Source: Erythrobacter sp. YT30 (lineage in GTDB: Bacteria; Pseudomonadota; Alphaproteobacteria; Sphingomonadales; Sphingomonadaceae). Taken from it: a stretch of DNA of 64,000 nucleotides. The stretch is taken from positions 1,077,501-1,141,500 of the forward strand of contig NZ_LMAF01000002.1 of the NCBI RefSeq assembly GCF_001542875.1. The letters are read 5' to 3'. Position 1 is the stretch's first letter. Each line of letters starts with the position of its first letter. The translations under genes and the position numbers were made by a program. The notes under the pieces were generated by a model. The model saw nothing but the letters and a program-made list of their open reading frames with translations, ran no database searches and was not told where the DNA came from. Of this stretch, positions 18,379 to 28,202 are shown piece by piece.

Positions 18379-19415
18379 AAGCAAAGAACTCCGATTTCGC
18401 GCGCGGCGTTCCTAAATCTGCTGCGCAGGCCAACATCTTCTTCTTTTGCGGCCCTGATGAAGCGGGAGCTTCTGCTGCCGCGAACTCCATCGTCGAAGCC
18501 ATGCCTGAGCCGGGTGAGCGGGTGGAGCTTTCTGGCGGCGACTTGAAAAGTGATCCCGCAAGATTGGGTGATGAAGCGCGATCTGCATCACTGTTCGGCG
18601 ATAAACGCCACATCTGGGTGCGCGCGAGCGGGGATGAGGCGCACGACGCGCTCAAAACGCTGATTGAGACCGGCGAGGCGGGGGCAGGTGATGCCGCACC
18701 TGTGATCGTGGTAGCAACTTCGGCAACCGATAAATCGCGCACGGCAAAGCTGCTGGAGAAGCGCGGTGACGCGCTGGTCGCGATGTTCTATCCGCCCGAT
18801 TTGCGCGCCGTCTCCGTGTCCGTTCGCGCCATGGCGGACTCTGCGGGTTTAAGGCTCGGCGGTGATTTGGCTGAACGGATTGCGCGCGCAGCCGGGCTCG
18901 ATGTGCGGCTGGCGCAATCCGAGATTGATAAGCTCGCGCTTTATTGCGGGGCCGATCCATTGGAGCCCAAGACCGCCTCAATTGAGGATTATGCAGAAAT
19001 TGGCGCAGCGACCGAAGAGGATGGGTTTCAGCCTGTCGTCAATGCGGTGCTGGGTGGTGAATTGCCTAAGATTTCGCGCGAAATCCGCCGGATGCGTGAA
19101 TTGGGATTGAACCCTGTAGGCCTGCTCCTCGCGCTGGAACGCCGCGCGGCGCAATTGATGCAGATCGCCGCGAAACTGGGCCCGCGCGGATCTCTCGACA
19201 ATCTTTCAAAGGGCGAAAAGGCGCAATTGGGCATCTTTTGGAAGGAAGAGCGCGATATCCGCCAGCAATTGACGCGCTGGCATCAAAAAAAACTCGAACG
19301 CTTGATCCCGCGCCTCGTCACACTCCATCGATCACTGCTTGCAAACAGCCAGTCGGCTGATTTGTTGTTAATGCAAGATCTTACCGAGATTGCGCGCTTC
19401 GCGGCGCGGCGGTAA
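18375..19415 (+). CDS. holA: DNA polymerase III subunit delta
   Basis: A 346-residue HolA-like clamp-loader subunit. The N-terminal domain contains IFFFCGPDEAGASAAANSI, then RLGDEARSASLFGDKRHIWVR, and the C-terminal helical collar ends LLLMQDLTEIARFAARR. HolA opens the beta clamp during replication. The start is a GTG overlapping the lptE stop (GTGA). The leuS-lptE-holA order supports the call. Confidence 0.88.
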   Translation: MKAKNSDFARGVPKSAAQANIFFFCGPDEAGASAAANSIVEAMPEPGERVELSGGDLKSDPARLGDEARSASLFGDKRHIWVRASGDEAHDALKTLIETGEAGAGDAAPVIVVATSATDKSRTAKLLEKRGDALVAMFYPPDLRAVSVSVRAMADSAGLRLGGDLAERIARAAGLDVRLAQSEIDKLALYCGADPLEPKTASIEDYAEIGAATEEDGFQPVVNAVLGGELPKISREIRRMRELGLNPVGLLLALERRAAQLMQIAAKLGPRGSLDNLSKGEKAQLGIFWKEERDIRQQLTRWHQKKLERLIPRLVTLHRSLLANSQSADLLLMQDLTEIARFAARR

Positions 19416-19573
19416 TCGCAGCATTCTCACCCAAGTCTTGCTGGTCAAACCCGCAAGCCAGCCCCGCGTTAGTTTGGGATTAAATTGCGGCAAGGTCTGC
19501 CCTAGGTGTTTCTGCGTGGTATGCGGGATCGCTCAGGGGGGCACGAGGGTGCCTGTGGTTGAGAGAGCACCAC

Positions 19574-20978
19574 ATGAACGAACAGACGGGCCTTTTGCTA
19601 GATGCAAATGTGACCGCCGATTTGCATCGGGGGGCAACGCCTTCGCTCGAGAAACGTCGGCTGCGCGCATATGCCGCGATGGTCGTTGCCGACTTGATCC
19701 TTATTCAAGCCTGCTTTGGTATCGCCTCGCTGATCTATGAAAGCCAATGGTGGGAGCCGCGCGCAATGCTGGCAGCGCATATACTGTTGCCGCTCTATTT
19801 CACCATTGCGCTCTACAACAATACCTACAGCACACATTCGCTTTCTAATTGGCCCTATGGCGCGCGCAAAGCGGTGTTTGCGTTGGTGATATCTGCGGCA
19901 TTGGTCAACTTCATCGCGTTCTACACGAAGTCCAACGCTGAATTCTCCCGCGCCTCTGTGACAATCGGTTTTGGCCTCACTGTCCTTGCTCTCATCGGGC
20001 TGCGCCGGGGCATCCCCATTTTCATCGATCGCTTCTGGGAGGGACGGACACGCAATGAACTCGTCATCACCGACGGCGGTCCCGCGTTTGCCCTGCCAGG
20101 CGCGACAACAATCTCCGCTAAGGACCTCGGCCTCGACCCTTCCAGCGGCGACCCCTTCATATTTGACCGGGTGGGAAAACTGCTTCGCAATCAAGACAGG
20201 GTAGTTGTCACCTGCCCGGACGAGAAACGTCATGACTGGTCTATCCTGCTGAAATCTTCGGGGGTGTTTGGCGAAGTGGTGAGTGCAACCGCCCATTCGC
20301 TCGGCGCGACAGGGTTGCATCACTATGGCAGTACCAATCAGACAACTCTGGTTGTGTCCAACGGCCCACTCGGTATGCGCGCTCGATTGACCAAGCGACT
20401 GTTCGACACAGTCATTGCTGCCTTGGCGCTTCTTCTGCTGTCGCCATTACTTGTTTTGGTAGCAGCCGTGATCAAACTTGAAGATGGTGGCCCTGTGTTT
20501 TTCGTCCAGCGCCGTATGGAAAAAGGCAATCGGCTTTTCGACATTATCAAGTTTCGCTCGATGCGCCTTGTCGATCAAGATGACAGCGGCCTCCAATCAA
20601 CCGGGAGGCAGGATGCGCGCATCACCCGGATCGGCGCTTTCATCCGAAAAAAACAGCATTGATGAATTGCCGCAATTGCTCAACGTGCTGAAAGGCGACA
20701 TGTCTCTCGTTGGTCCGCGCCCTCATGCTTTGGGCAGCACTGCAAGCGATCAGCTATACTGGAAAGCGGATCGGCAATATCTTCTGCGCCACAGCTTGAA
20801 ACCAGGCCTCACCGGTCTTGCCCAAATACGAGGGTTTCGCGGAACGACAGAACATACCAAAGATCTGACCGATCGGTTGGGTGCAGATCTTGAATACATT
20901 TCAACATGGTCATTGGCGCGCGACGTGGAGATTTTGGTGCGCACGTTGGGCGTTCTTAGGCATCACAACGCATATTGA
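19574..20978 (+). pseudogene. Undecaprenyl-phosphate sugar phosphotransferase (exopolysaccharide initiating enzyme), interrupted by a +1 base in an A7 tract
   Basis: Two frames together make one polyprenyl glycosylphosphotransferase of about 467 residues: four or five N-terminal membrane helices (residues 30-140), a central nucleotide-binding-like region, a membrane hairpin (KRLFDTVIAALALLLL), the catalytic motif VQRRMEKGNRLFDIIKFRSM, and then DELPQLLNVLKGDMSLVGPRPH in the other frame. The first frame stops at 20662, just before the conserved DELPQ motif. Removing one A from the run of seven at 20647-20653 gives IRKNSIDELPQ and restores the family sequence to 20978. Whether this is a sequencing error, a true mutation or a phase-variable switch cannot be settled here. 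Start ATG at 19574. Confidence 0.85.
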
Positions 20979-20986
20979 TTGAGGGG

Positions 20987-21580
20987 TTATTCCTCAGGAA
21001 CGCTGAATGTACCCGTCACCCGGCCGTTCGATCCTTCGGAGCCCAACGCATCGCTGCCGCCACTGGCGCGGCCATCCACGCTGGAAACACCTGTGTCGAG
21101 ATTGATCGTCAACCGCCCGCCATTAAGCGTATCGGTGCCGCGTGCGAGCTTCACATTGCCGGCCATGGTGATGATGCGGCTGTTAAGATCATAGACGGCA
21201 GTATCGCCGCTAGCGCGTTCATTCCCGCGAACAAACGAAACGCCGCCGCTTGCCGTGATGCGCTGGATCGCGAGCGAATCTGTATCGGTGTAATTGACCA
21301 GCATGCGCTGCGAACGCACGGTGAGCCCGGCCTGTGTCACAACCACTCCGCCTGAAAAGACGACACGATTGGCGCGATCATCCCAGGCAGCGCTGCCCGC
21401 GTTATAGGTGACCGGGGCGCGTGTGTTGTGCGCAGCAAAGCTTTGCGCGTTTCCGGGCAGCGTTCCCATGATGCCGGCTGTCGCGATAAAGCCACCTGCA
21501 GCCCACACGAGCGCAATGCGCGCGAGCGACCTATGGCTATGTTTCCGGCTTCCAGCGTTCATCATAGGAGTGTCTGTCAT
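20987..21580 (-). CDS. lptA: LPS transport periplasmic protein LptA
   Basis: A 197-residue OstA/LptA-fold protein with an N-terminal membrane/signal segment (IALVWAAGGFIATAGIM) and repeated beta-jellyroll strands such as ANRVVFSGGVVVTQAGLTVRSQRMLVNY, then GDTAVYDLNSRIITMAGNVKLARG. LptA bridges the inner-membrane LptBFGC complex to LptDE. It overlaps the lptC stop by four bases. The usual lptB and rpoN do not follow here; the gene ends convergent with the sugar transferase. Confidence 0.92.
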   Translation of the reverse strand: MTDTPMMNAGSRKHSHRSLARIALVWAAGGFIATAGIMGTLPGNAQSFAAHNTRAPVTYNAGSAAWDDRANRVVFSGGVVVTQAGLTVRSQRMLVNYTDTDSLAIQRITASGGVSFVRGNERASGDTAVYDLNSRIITMAGNVKLARGTDTLNGGRLTINLDTGVSSVDGRASGGSDALGSEGSNGRVTGTFSVPEE

Positions 21581-22245
21581 TTGGGAACTCTCAACTCGCC
21601 CGGCACCATGGTCATGCGAACATCACCCGTCAATGTGAGCGTTCGCTCGTCCAGATCCGCGCGCAATCGGTTGCTTCTGAAGGTCCCAGCAGGGATTTCC
21701 CCTTCGACACCGTCGTCGCCTGTCATGACGCGCTCTTCGAGGTTCACTGCAACACCTCTTGCGACCATCGTGTACCCATCTGCGGCGCTAAAGCGGACGG
21801 GGCCATCAACCGTGACGGTCTCTTCATCAATTTCATAAACGCCGCCATCTGCGCGCAGTCGAGCAGGGCCATCGGGCATCAGCAATTGCGCCATCACATC
21901 TTCCATGCGCACCAAGCCCTCGGCGCTTGATCGCTGCACCGCTTCGCCTGCCCTGATCGAGAACGGACGCCCCTGATCATCGCGCCCGCGATACATGGCG
22001 TTATCGACGCTGAGGCGTTCATTGATGATGGCGACAGAATTGCGATCTAGCAGGAAACTAATCTCACCGCGCGGCGACAGGGGCGTTACCACCATTAGCG
22101 CTGCCATGATCCCTACACCTACCGGCAGCACGCGCGCGAGAATACCAATCAGCCGATCATGCGAACCCCCGGGCGATGCGAAAACCTGACGCTTTGAGCG
22201 CAGATTGGCAGCTTCCTCAGTTTCGATGCGGCGTTTGATGACCAT
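21577..22245 (-). CDS. lptC: LPS export protein LptC
   Basis: A 222-residue protein with one N-terminal membrane helix (ILARVLPVGVGIMAALMVVT, residues 35-54) and a periplasmic beta-jellyroll domain (SVAIINERLSVDNAMYRGRD, DGVYEIDEETVTVDGPVRF). LptC anchors the LptA bridge to the inner-membrane transporter. It lies between the RNase D-like gene (9-base gap) and lptA (ATGA overlap), the standard alphaproteobacterial order. Confidence 0.9.
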   Translation of the reverse strand: MVIKRRIETEEAANLRSKRQVFASPGGSHDRLIGILARVLPVGVGIMAALMVVTPLSPRGEISFLLDRNSVAIINERLSVDNAMYRGRDDQGRPFSIRAGEAVQRSSAEGLVRMEDVMAQLLMPDGPARLRADGGVYEIDEETVTVDGPVRFSAADGYTMVARGVAVNLEERVMTGDDGVEGEIPAGTFRSNRLRADLDERTLTLTGDVRMTMVPGELRVPK

Positions 22246-22254
22246 GGCCGGGCC

Positions 22255-22890
22255 TTATGCGAATGTCCCGTTGCTGTGGTGAAAAATATCGCGATCTTCC
22301 CAGCCAGCAATATCGAGCAGGGCGCGTGTTGGAAGGAAATCAAAGCATCCTTGCGCTAGGTGCATGCGCCCTTCGCGTTCAAGCCTGACGGTCAATTCAT
22401 CGCGCAGAGCATGGAGGAAACGCACATCGGATGCAGCGTATTCGCGTTGCGCCTCGTTCAATTCAGGCCCGCCCCAGTCAGAGCTTTGCTGCTGTTTCGA
22501 GATTTCCGCATTGAGCAGTTCGCCCGCGAGGTTTTTGAGGCCGTGGCGATCAGTATAGGTGCGCACCAGCTTGCTCGCGATCTTGGTGCAAAATACGGGC
22601 GCTGCCATCACGCCCAGATAATACTGGATCGCGGCAAGATCGAAGCGGGCATAATGATAGAGCTTCACCCGGCTTTCATCGGCCAGGATCTTGGTAAGGT
22701 TGGGCGCCTCGTATTCGCTGCCGGGCGAAAAGCGCACGAGATGTTCATCGCCTGATCCATCGCTGATCTGGACCACGCACAGCCTGTCGCGCGGGGTCAC
22801 AAGGCCCATCGTCTCGGTATCTACGGCAAGCGCGCTGGAGCCTTCAAGCACGCCAGCGGGCAGATCTTCTTCGTGAAAATGTACTGTCAT
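22255..22890 (-). CDS. Ribonuclease D-family 3'-5' exonuclease
   Basis: A 211-residue DEDDy-type exonuclease without HRDC domains, shorter than E. coli RNase D. Motif I is VDTETMGL, motif II is YHYARFDLAAI, and motif III lies in REYAASDVRFLHALRDEL. It would trim RNA 3' ends. The ATG at 22890 follows TAGGAGCGG; the frame extends 29 codons upstream into proline-rich non-conserved sequence overlapping the leader of ung. It heads the lptC-lptA operon, as in many alphaproteobacteria. Confidence 0.88.
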   Translation of the reverse strand: MTVHFHEEDLPAGVLEGSSALAVDTETMGLVTPRDRLCVVQISDGSGDEHLVRFSPGSEYEAPNLTKILADESRVKLYHYARFDLAAIQYYLGVMAAPVFCTKIASKLVRTYTDRHGLKNLAGELLNAEISKQQQSSDWGGPELNEAQREYAASDVRFLHALRDELTVRLEREGRMHLAQGCFDFLPTRALLDIAGWEDRDIFHHSNGTFA

Positions 22891-22975
22891 AGGCGCCGCT
22901 CCTACGATGATTGGGGATGGAGGGGAAGGCCTGAGTGGCGCAGGTGGCTGCGAGTTGTGTAGCGTTTGGAATGTC

Positions 22976-23662
22976 ATGACAGCAGAAGCGATCCCTGCAA
23001 GCTGGCAAGCAGCGCTTGAACCCGTACTGAAGACGCCCGAAGCGCGCCGCCTTGGTGGCTGGTTGAAGGCAGAAGAAGCAGCAGGGCGCGTGGTCTATCC
23101 TCCGCGGGGCGAGCGGTTGACCGCGCTTCAGGCGACGCCATTGGAAGGGGTGAAAGTCGTGATCCTGGGGCAGGATCCTTATCACGGTGCGGGGCAGGCG
23201 CATGGGCTCGCCTTCTCCGTAATGGATGGCGTTCGCCCGCCGCCTTCGCTGATGAATGTCTTCAAAGAATTGGAGAGCGACTGCGGCATCGCGCGCCCAC
23301 AAACGGGCAATCTCACACCGTGGGCCGAGCAGGGGGTGCTGTTATTGAACAACACGCTGACGGTGCAGGAGGCCCAGGCCGGCAGCCATGCAGGGCGCGG
23401 GTGGGATGCGATTACCGATGCCGCTGTCGAAGCGGTAGCGGAGCGCGATGCGCCGTGCGTCTTCATCCTGTGGGGCAGCCACGCGCAGAAGAAAGCGGGG
23501 CGCGTGCCGGGCCTTGGCCGCAGGGCCGATCACCTATTGATCAAATCCCCCCATCCAAGCCCGCTTTCAGCCCATCGCGGTTTCTTTGGGTCCAAGCCGT
23601 TCAGTCAGGCGAACGCGTTTTTGGAAGCGAACGGGATGGAGCCGGTGGATTGGTCGCTCTAG
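22976..23662 (+). CDS. ung: Uracil-DNA glycosylase, family 1
   Basis: A 228-residue family-1 UDG. The water-activating motif GQDPYHG is at residues 65-71 with Asp67, and the DNA-intercalation motif HPSPLSAHRGFFG is near the C-terminus. LLLNNTLTVQ carries the Asn that recognises uracil. It removes uracil from DNA in base-excision repair. The ATG at 22976 is preferred; an upstream extension of 23 codons is not conserved. It is divergent from the RNase D-lptCA operon. Confidence 0.96.
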   Translation: MTAEAIPASWQAALEPVLKTPEARRLGGWLKAEEAAGRVVYPPRGERLTALQATPLEGVKVVILGQDPYHGAGQAHGLAFSVMDGVRPPPSLMNVFKELESDCGIARPQTGNLTPWAEQGVLLLNNTLTVQEAQAGSHAGRGWDAITDAAVEAVAERDAPCVFILWGSHAQKKAGRVPGLGRRADHLLIKSPHPSPLSAHRGFFGSKPFSQANAFLEANGMEPVDWSL

Positions 23663-23785
23663 CTAGCTTGCGAAGACGTGTTCTGACCACGCCAAAGCTC
23701 TTGATCCGACAAGGTGAACAGCACTAGAATCGGGGATGGATTGCCTGTCGATTGGGGCGACTAGGCTAAAGGGGGGACTTACTGA

Positions 23786-24367
23786 ATGAAAAAACTCGGA
23801 CTGCTTGTGGTTGCGGCATCTCTTTTATTGCAGGGGTGTGGTTGGAAATCCAAGACGCGATTGATCCCTCTTTATGAGAGAGAAACGCCGGGGATTCTGG
23901 GCACGTATGATGTCGCAAGCGAGACAGTATCGTTTTCCAGATTCACGAGAGACGGATTGCAGAATGTGACATTCTCAGGCCCTGACGGATCGCGCAGAAC
24001 AGCACTCACCGCTTATGATCTCGTGCAGGTCACAGGCGAGATACAAGACGGCGTTGATGAGCGAGAATTCACCTATCTGATTGAGAGTGAACAGAAAATA
24101 GAGGGCGGCGTCAATTTTAACTATGATCTTATCGCGATCCGCAAGCAATTCGACGACAGCAACCGCTTTACCGGCGATTACAGCTTTAAGCGGTATTCTC
24201 TGAAGTGTTCAGACGCGACCGCGAGGTTGAACACCAACACCGAGGGTGATCAGTGTGAATTTACGCGGTACACAGATCTTATGGCCGCGACAGATGATGT
24301 CTTGCGCTGGATGAGCGATCCTAGGATCGCAATTGAATATAGCAGCGGTTACAAAAAATCTGACTAG
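23786..24367 (+). CDS. Lipoprotein of unknown function
   Basis: A 193-residue lipoprotein with a classic signal: MKKLG, hydrophobic LLVVAASLLL, lipobox LQGC. The mature part is polar with repeated beta-strand-like segments (GTYDVASETVSFSRF, YLIESEQKIEGGVNFNYDLIAI) and two Cys (in KCSDA and QCEFT) that could form a disulfide. No family is recognised. Base composition is slightly more AT-rich than its neighbours. A GGGGGGAC stretch precedes the ATG. It stands alone, convergent with the next gene. Confidence 0.7.
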   Translation: MKKLGLLVVAASLLLQGCGWKSKTRLIPLYERETPGILGTYDVASETVSFSRFTRDGLQNVTFSGPDGSRRTALTAYDLVQVTGEIQDGVDEREFTYLIESEQKIEGGVNFNYDLIAIRKQFDDSNRFTGDYSFKRYSLKCSDATARLNTNTEGDQCEFTRYTDLMAATDDVLRWMSDPRIAIEYSSGYKKSD

Positions 24368-24387
24368 TCGTTCGGTTTGTTCTCTGA

Positions 24388-25128
24388 CTACTGCTCTGGC
24401 GAAGGGTTCTCATCGCGCGCCGGTAGTTTGCGCATTTCCAGCGGCCATTCTGCGCCGACCAGCTTGATCTTGTCGTCTTCGAGATAGCCTGTGACCCCGG
24501 TGAAATCGACAAGGCCCAGATCGTTGCGGTGAAAAGCGAAGATCGCCGTGCGACCCGGCGTCCATCCTAGATCAGCCAATTTGAAAGGCTGCGAGGTGAT
24601 TTCGTAAATCGTCTCTTCGAGCACTACGCTTTCGGGCGTGTCGCAGGATTGGCGCGGGTCATTTTCGGCGGGGAGCGGATCATCATATCGAGGATCGATC
24701 CTGGCTGGATAGCCATCATAGTCGACCTGGCCGTAAAACGTCTTGGTGTTCTTGCAGATCACGCGGGCGTGGGAATACTGAAACTCCTTGCCGCTTTTGG
24801 CCCAGACCACGCGAAAGTATGGCGGATCCTCTAGCTGTTCGTCCGTTTCCGCGATGCCTTGAAAGGTAAATTCGGGAGCAACCGGTTTTGGCGTGCTGGT
24901 AAGGTAGATAAAGTCGCCTTTCTGCTCCCAGGTGCCTCTAGCGCGCATATCGAGGGCGCCGACCGAAAGGCCCCAACCCCACGTCCCGTCGGCAAGGATC
25001 TCCATCCCCATCGCGGTTTCGAATGAGCTTCCGTTGTATCGCCCGACGAATTCAGAATCCTCTTTTGGCTGCGGCTCATCATTGGCGATGAGTGCGGCCG
25101 CCATGACAAGGAGAGCGAGGCGCTTCAT
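24388..25128 (-). CDS. Secreted protein of unknown function, co-operonic with porin-like gene
   Basis: A 246-residue protein with a short signal sequence (MKRLALLVMAAALIAN). The first half contains GRYNGSSFETAMGMEILADGTWGWGLSVGALDMRARGTW, split here by description only, a pattern seen in small lipocalin-like or META-like periplasmic proteins with repeated Gly-Thr-Trp turns. Two Cys (in RVICKN and RQSCDT) may pair. No named family is recognised. GAGG at the end of the upstream porin-like gene, whose stop lies two bases before this ATG, indicates translational coupling. Confidence 0.65.
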   Translation of the reverse strand: MKRLALLVMAAALIANDEPQPKEDSEFVGRYNGSSFETAMGMEILADGTWGWGLSVGALDMRARGTWEQKGDFIYLTSTPKPVAPEFTFQGIAETDEQLEDPPYFRVVWAKSGKEFQYSHARVICKNTKTFYGQVDYDGYPARIDPRYDDPLPAENDPRQSCDTPESVVLEETIYEITSQPFKLADLGWTPGRTAIFAFHRNDLGLVDFTGVTGYLEDDKIKLVGAEWPLEMRKLPARDENPSPEQ

Positions 25129-25130
25129 CC

Positions 25131-26495
25131 TCAGAATGTTGTTGTCAGCCGCGCGCCCAGTGTGACGCCCGTATCGCGAAACGCGATTGCGCTGTCGACG
25201 ACCTGGACATTCGCCGTCATTTTCCAGCCTTTGGCAAAGCCTACGGTGTAAAACGCTTCGACGCCTTGTTCGTCTTCAACCGGGAGGCGGAAAGCGATGT
25301 CATCGACGAGCTCATCGGTGAGCGAATAGAAGAATGCAGCGAGGCCAAAGCGATCCTGCGGACGGTTTGCGGGATTTCCAGCGATCCCGACAAAGGCGGA
25401 ATAATCAAGGAAGGTTGGATCGCCCATCGATGCCTGGAAGCGCGCAAATACCCCAAGCCCTTTGCCCCGCGCGCGCGGGTTGAGCTTCAGATACTGAAAC
25501 CCTGACAATTGCAGTGCGAGTTCGCCCTCCTCATCGCCAAAGGTGCCGATTGGAGGAGGGGGCGGGGTGAGCGCGCGCGGCAGAATATCGAAGGCAGGTC
25601 CCGAACGGGTCGAACCCACCACGGCGAAATTGAATAGCCCCGGCTTCTGGCCAAAATTTGTGCGGAAAGCGGCTGACCCAAGGAATGCTACACCGCTTTC
25701 GAACGCGGTCTCAAAACCGGTGCGATTGTACTGGGAATCCGGATCGAACACCCACAGCCGGTAAATGACCTTCTTGGTCGGGATTTGCAGCTGCGCACCC
25801 GTCAACGTGTTGGGAACGACGGCCGTGGGAGGCAGCGCAATGCCGAGGTTTTGAAACCCGAAATGCCCGTTGCTGCCAACGATCGGCAATGCGCCGGAGA
25901 TATCGAGGACGTTGATCTTGCCCACTTCTAGGCTCGCGCCCGATTGCCATGTCTTGGTGACCGATAGCGAAAGGTCGTAGTCTTCCTGTCCTTCGGGTCG
26001 GAACAGCGCGGTGTTGGCCGGGATCAGGCCAATTTCACCGTTCGAGCTTTTGCCCCAGGTGAATTCGGGACGAATGTTGATCTTCCAGCTGTCATCAGCG
26101 CCCCACCGGCTTCCGGGAAGTGTGATGTAGGCATCCGCTCGGCCCGCATAGCGCGGCGTGCCGGGCGCGCTGCCAGCGACAGGGACATCGCCGAATTGGG
26201 AGACGACCAGCTTGACAAGATCAGGTTCCGGCCGGGCTGGCGGAGGAGGAGGTGGCGGAGGCGGCGGCTGCACGGCCACTTGCGAGGCTGAAAGCGAAAC
26301 CGTCTCAAGCTTGGCGTTATCCTCGACAGGCGCGTCGTTGAGCTCAGCGGTCGTTTCCAGCTCTGTAGCCTGCTCGTCAGCTGAAGCTGATACAGGAAAC
26401 TCAGACGCGGCAAGGGGCGCTGTACCCAGCGCGCCAATGCTGGCCATAGCGAAGACGCCTGCGCGCAGGTGCCGCTTAGTTGTTCTTTTCAGCAT
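25131..26495 (-). CDS. Outer-membrane porin-like protein (OprB-type carbohydrate porin fold likely)
   Basis: A 454-residue secreted protein: signal peptide (VFAMASIGALGTAPLAAS), a low-complexity linker with ten consecutive prolines near residues 77-86, then about 360 residues of amphipathic beta strands ending in LGARLTTTF, a C-terminal Phe signature of outer-membrane barrels. Strands such as FGLAAFFYSLTDEL and GFAKGWKMTANVQVVDSA resemble OprB-like porins, but the substrate is unknown. The proline run would need EF-P for efficient translation. It heads a two-gene operon with the secreted protein downstream. Confidence 0.7.
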   Translation of the reverse strand: MLKRTTKRHLRAGVFAMASIGALGTAPLAASEFPVSASADEQATELETTAELNDAPVEDNAKLETVSLSASQVAVQPPPPPPPPPPARPEPDLVKLVVSQFGDVPVAGSAPGTPRYAGRADAYITLPGSRWGADDSWKINIRPEFTWGKSSNGEIGLIPANTALFRPEGQEDYDLSLSVTKTWQSGASLEVGKINVLDISGALPIVGSNGHFGFQNLGIALPPTAVVPNTLTGAQLQIPTKKVIYRLWVFDPDSQYNRTGFETAFESGVAFLGSAAFRTNFGQKPGLFNFAVVGSTRSGPAFDILPRALTPPPPPIGTFGDEEGELALQLSGFQYLKLNPRARGKGLGVFARFQASMGDPTFLDYSAFVGIAGNPANRPQDRFGLAAFFYSLTDELVDDIAFRLPVEDEQGVEAFYTVGFAKGWKMTANVQVVDSAIAFRDTGVTLGARLTTTF

Positions 26496-26738
26496 GAGTG
26501 ACCCTTAATCCCATCCCGTTAACAGCCTCTTTGCGAGCTGCTTTTTCTGTCCCATGAGAATGGAGCCGCAGCCTGTGTGAAGTCAAACAGAGGCATGAGC
26601 GCCCGGCGATATTGGCCGACACCTGTGCCTCTGCAGCATCATGGCTTAGACCAAGCCTCGACCCACAACAGTATGAGCCCGGCAAAGACCGGTGGATATT
26701 AGGAGAGTGTTAAGGCTGTGGGCACGCAGGCCTAGGGA

Positions 26739-28175
26739 TCAACGCGGCAGTTCGGTTTTTCCCATCAGCATTTCATCGACACTGGCTGCGCATTGGCGGC
26801 CTTCGCGAATGGCCCACACGACAAGGCTTTGACCCCGGCGCATATCTCCGCACGCATAGACACCCGGTTCGCTCGTCGCATAGCTCACCTCGTCAGCTTC
26901 GACAGAGCCGCGAGGGCCGAGTTCGACGCCTGATTGTTCAATGAGGCCAGCCTTTTTCGGACCGACAAAGCCCATAGCGAGCAGGATCAAATCGGCTTTC
27001 AGCGTAAATTCGCTGCCGACGATCTCGCGCATCTGGCCATCAACCCATTCAACGCGCGCGCATTCGAGGCCAGTGACGGTTTCGCCATCGCCCACCACGC
27101 GCTTTGTCAGAACCGCCCAATCGCGGTCCACGCCCTCTTCATGGCTTGAGGATGTGCGCAATTTAACCGGCCAATCGGGCCATGTAAGCGCCTTGTCTTC
27201 CTTGCTCGGCGGCTTGGGCATGATCTCAAGCTGGGTGACAGATGCCGCACCCTGCCTGTTGGATGTGCCGACACAGTCAGAACCAGTGTCCCCGCCGCCG
27301 ATCACGACGACGTGCTTGCCGGTCGCTTTCAAAGTGCCGCGCGGCGCGGCACGGGTTTCATCATCGCCCGCATTGCGCTTGTTCTGCTGGGTCAGGAATT
27401 CCATCGCGAGCCGCACGCCTGGCATTTCCGCGCCGGGGATGGAAAGCGCACGCGCATCTTCTGCGCCGCCCGAAAGCACGACAGCGTCATAGTTTTCCTG
27501 AAGGCTTTTGAACGAGACATCGACGCCGACTTCTTTCGACGTTTTGAACTCAACCCCTTCGGCTTCCATCTGGATACAGCGGCGGCTGATGAGGTGCTTT
27601 TCCATCTTGAAGTCGGGAATGCCGTAACGAAGGAGACCGCCCACGCGATCCGACTTTTCGAACACGGTGACCGAATGTCCGGCACGCGCCAATTGCTGTG
27701 CGCAAGCGAGCCCTGCGGGGCCGGATCCGACGACCGCTACGGATTTGCCGGTCTTTTTCTCCGGCACTTGGGGCGTGACCCAGCCTTCTTTCCATCCGCG
27801 ATCAATGATTGCGCATTCGATCGATTTGATCGTCACAGGCTGATCGATGATGTTGAGCGTACAGGATGCTTCGCAAGGCGCAGGGCAGATACGGCCGGTG
27901 AATTCGGGAAAGTTATTGGTTGAATGCAGAACGTCCAGCGCGTTCTTCCAGTCGCCTTCATAGACCAGATGGTTCCAGTCCGGGATCATGTTGTTCACCG
28001 GACAACCATTGTGACAATACGGAATGCCGCAATCCATGCAGCGCGAGGCCTGCGAAGCGAGCGTTTCATCGCTCGGCTGCACCACGAATTCGCGGTAATT
28101 GCTCAGTCGCTCTTTCGGATCAAGATAGTCGCGTTCGCGCCGATCCAGTTCGAGAAATCCGGTGTCCTTGCCCAT
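26739..28175 (-). CDS. gltD: Glutamate synthase, small (beta) subunit
   Basis: A 478-residue NADPH-dependent glutamate synthase beta subunit. The N-terminal iron-sulfur region has [17 protein letters not shown] near residue 42 and CPAPCEASC near 97. FAD and NADPH sites read [21 protein letters not shown] and [16 protein letters not shown]. It passes electrons from NADPH to the GltB subunit, which makes two glutamates from glutamine and 2-oxoglutarate. It lies 27 bases after gltB on the same strand. Confidence 0.96.
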   Translation of the reverse strand: MGKDTGFLELDRRERDYLDPKERLSNYREFVVQPSDETLASQASRCMDCGIPYCHNGCPVNNMIPDWNHLVYEGDWKNALDVLHSTNNFPEFTGRICPAPCEASCTLNIIDQPVTIKSIECAIIDRGWKEGWVTPQVPEKKTGKSVAVVGSGPAGLACAQQLARAGHSVTVFEKSDRVGGLLRYGIPDFKMEKHLISRRCIQMEAEGVEFKTSKEVGVDVSFKSLQENYDAVVLSGGAEDARALSIPGAEMPGVRLAMEFLTQQNKRNAGDDETRAAPRGTLKATGKHVVVIGGGDTGSDCVGTSNRQGAASVTQLEIMPKPPSKEDKALTWPDWPVKLRTSSSHEEGVDRDWAVLTKRVVGDGETVTGLECARVEWVDGQMREIVGSEFTLKADLILLAMGFVGPKKAGLIEQSGVELGPRGSVEADEVSYATSEPGVYACGDMRRGQSLVVWAIREGRQCAASVDEMLMGKTELPR

Positions 28176-28202
28176 GGTCTTGGTCTTTCGCGTCCCTAAA
28201 CT

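Noticed and set aside
20640..20665. Programmed -1 ribosomal frameshift on the A AAA AAA heptamer
   Set aside because: The zero frame reads CGA AAA AAA CAG, so a -1 shift would continue ACA GCA TTG, which is not the frame encoding DELPQ. The needed change is +1 (or loss of one A), so a classical -1 slippery site does not explain the gene.
27312..27923. Plus-strand open frame of 203 codons inside gltD
   Set aside because: Antisense shadow; gltD is complete with all cofactor motifs.
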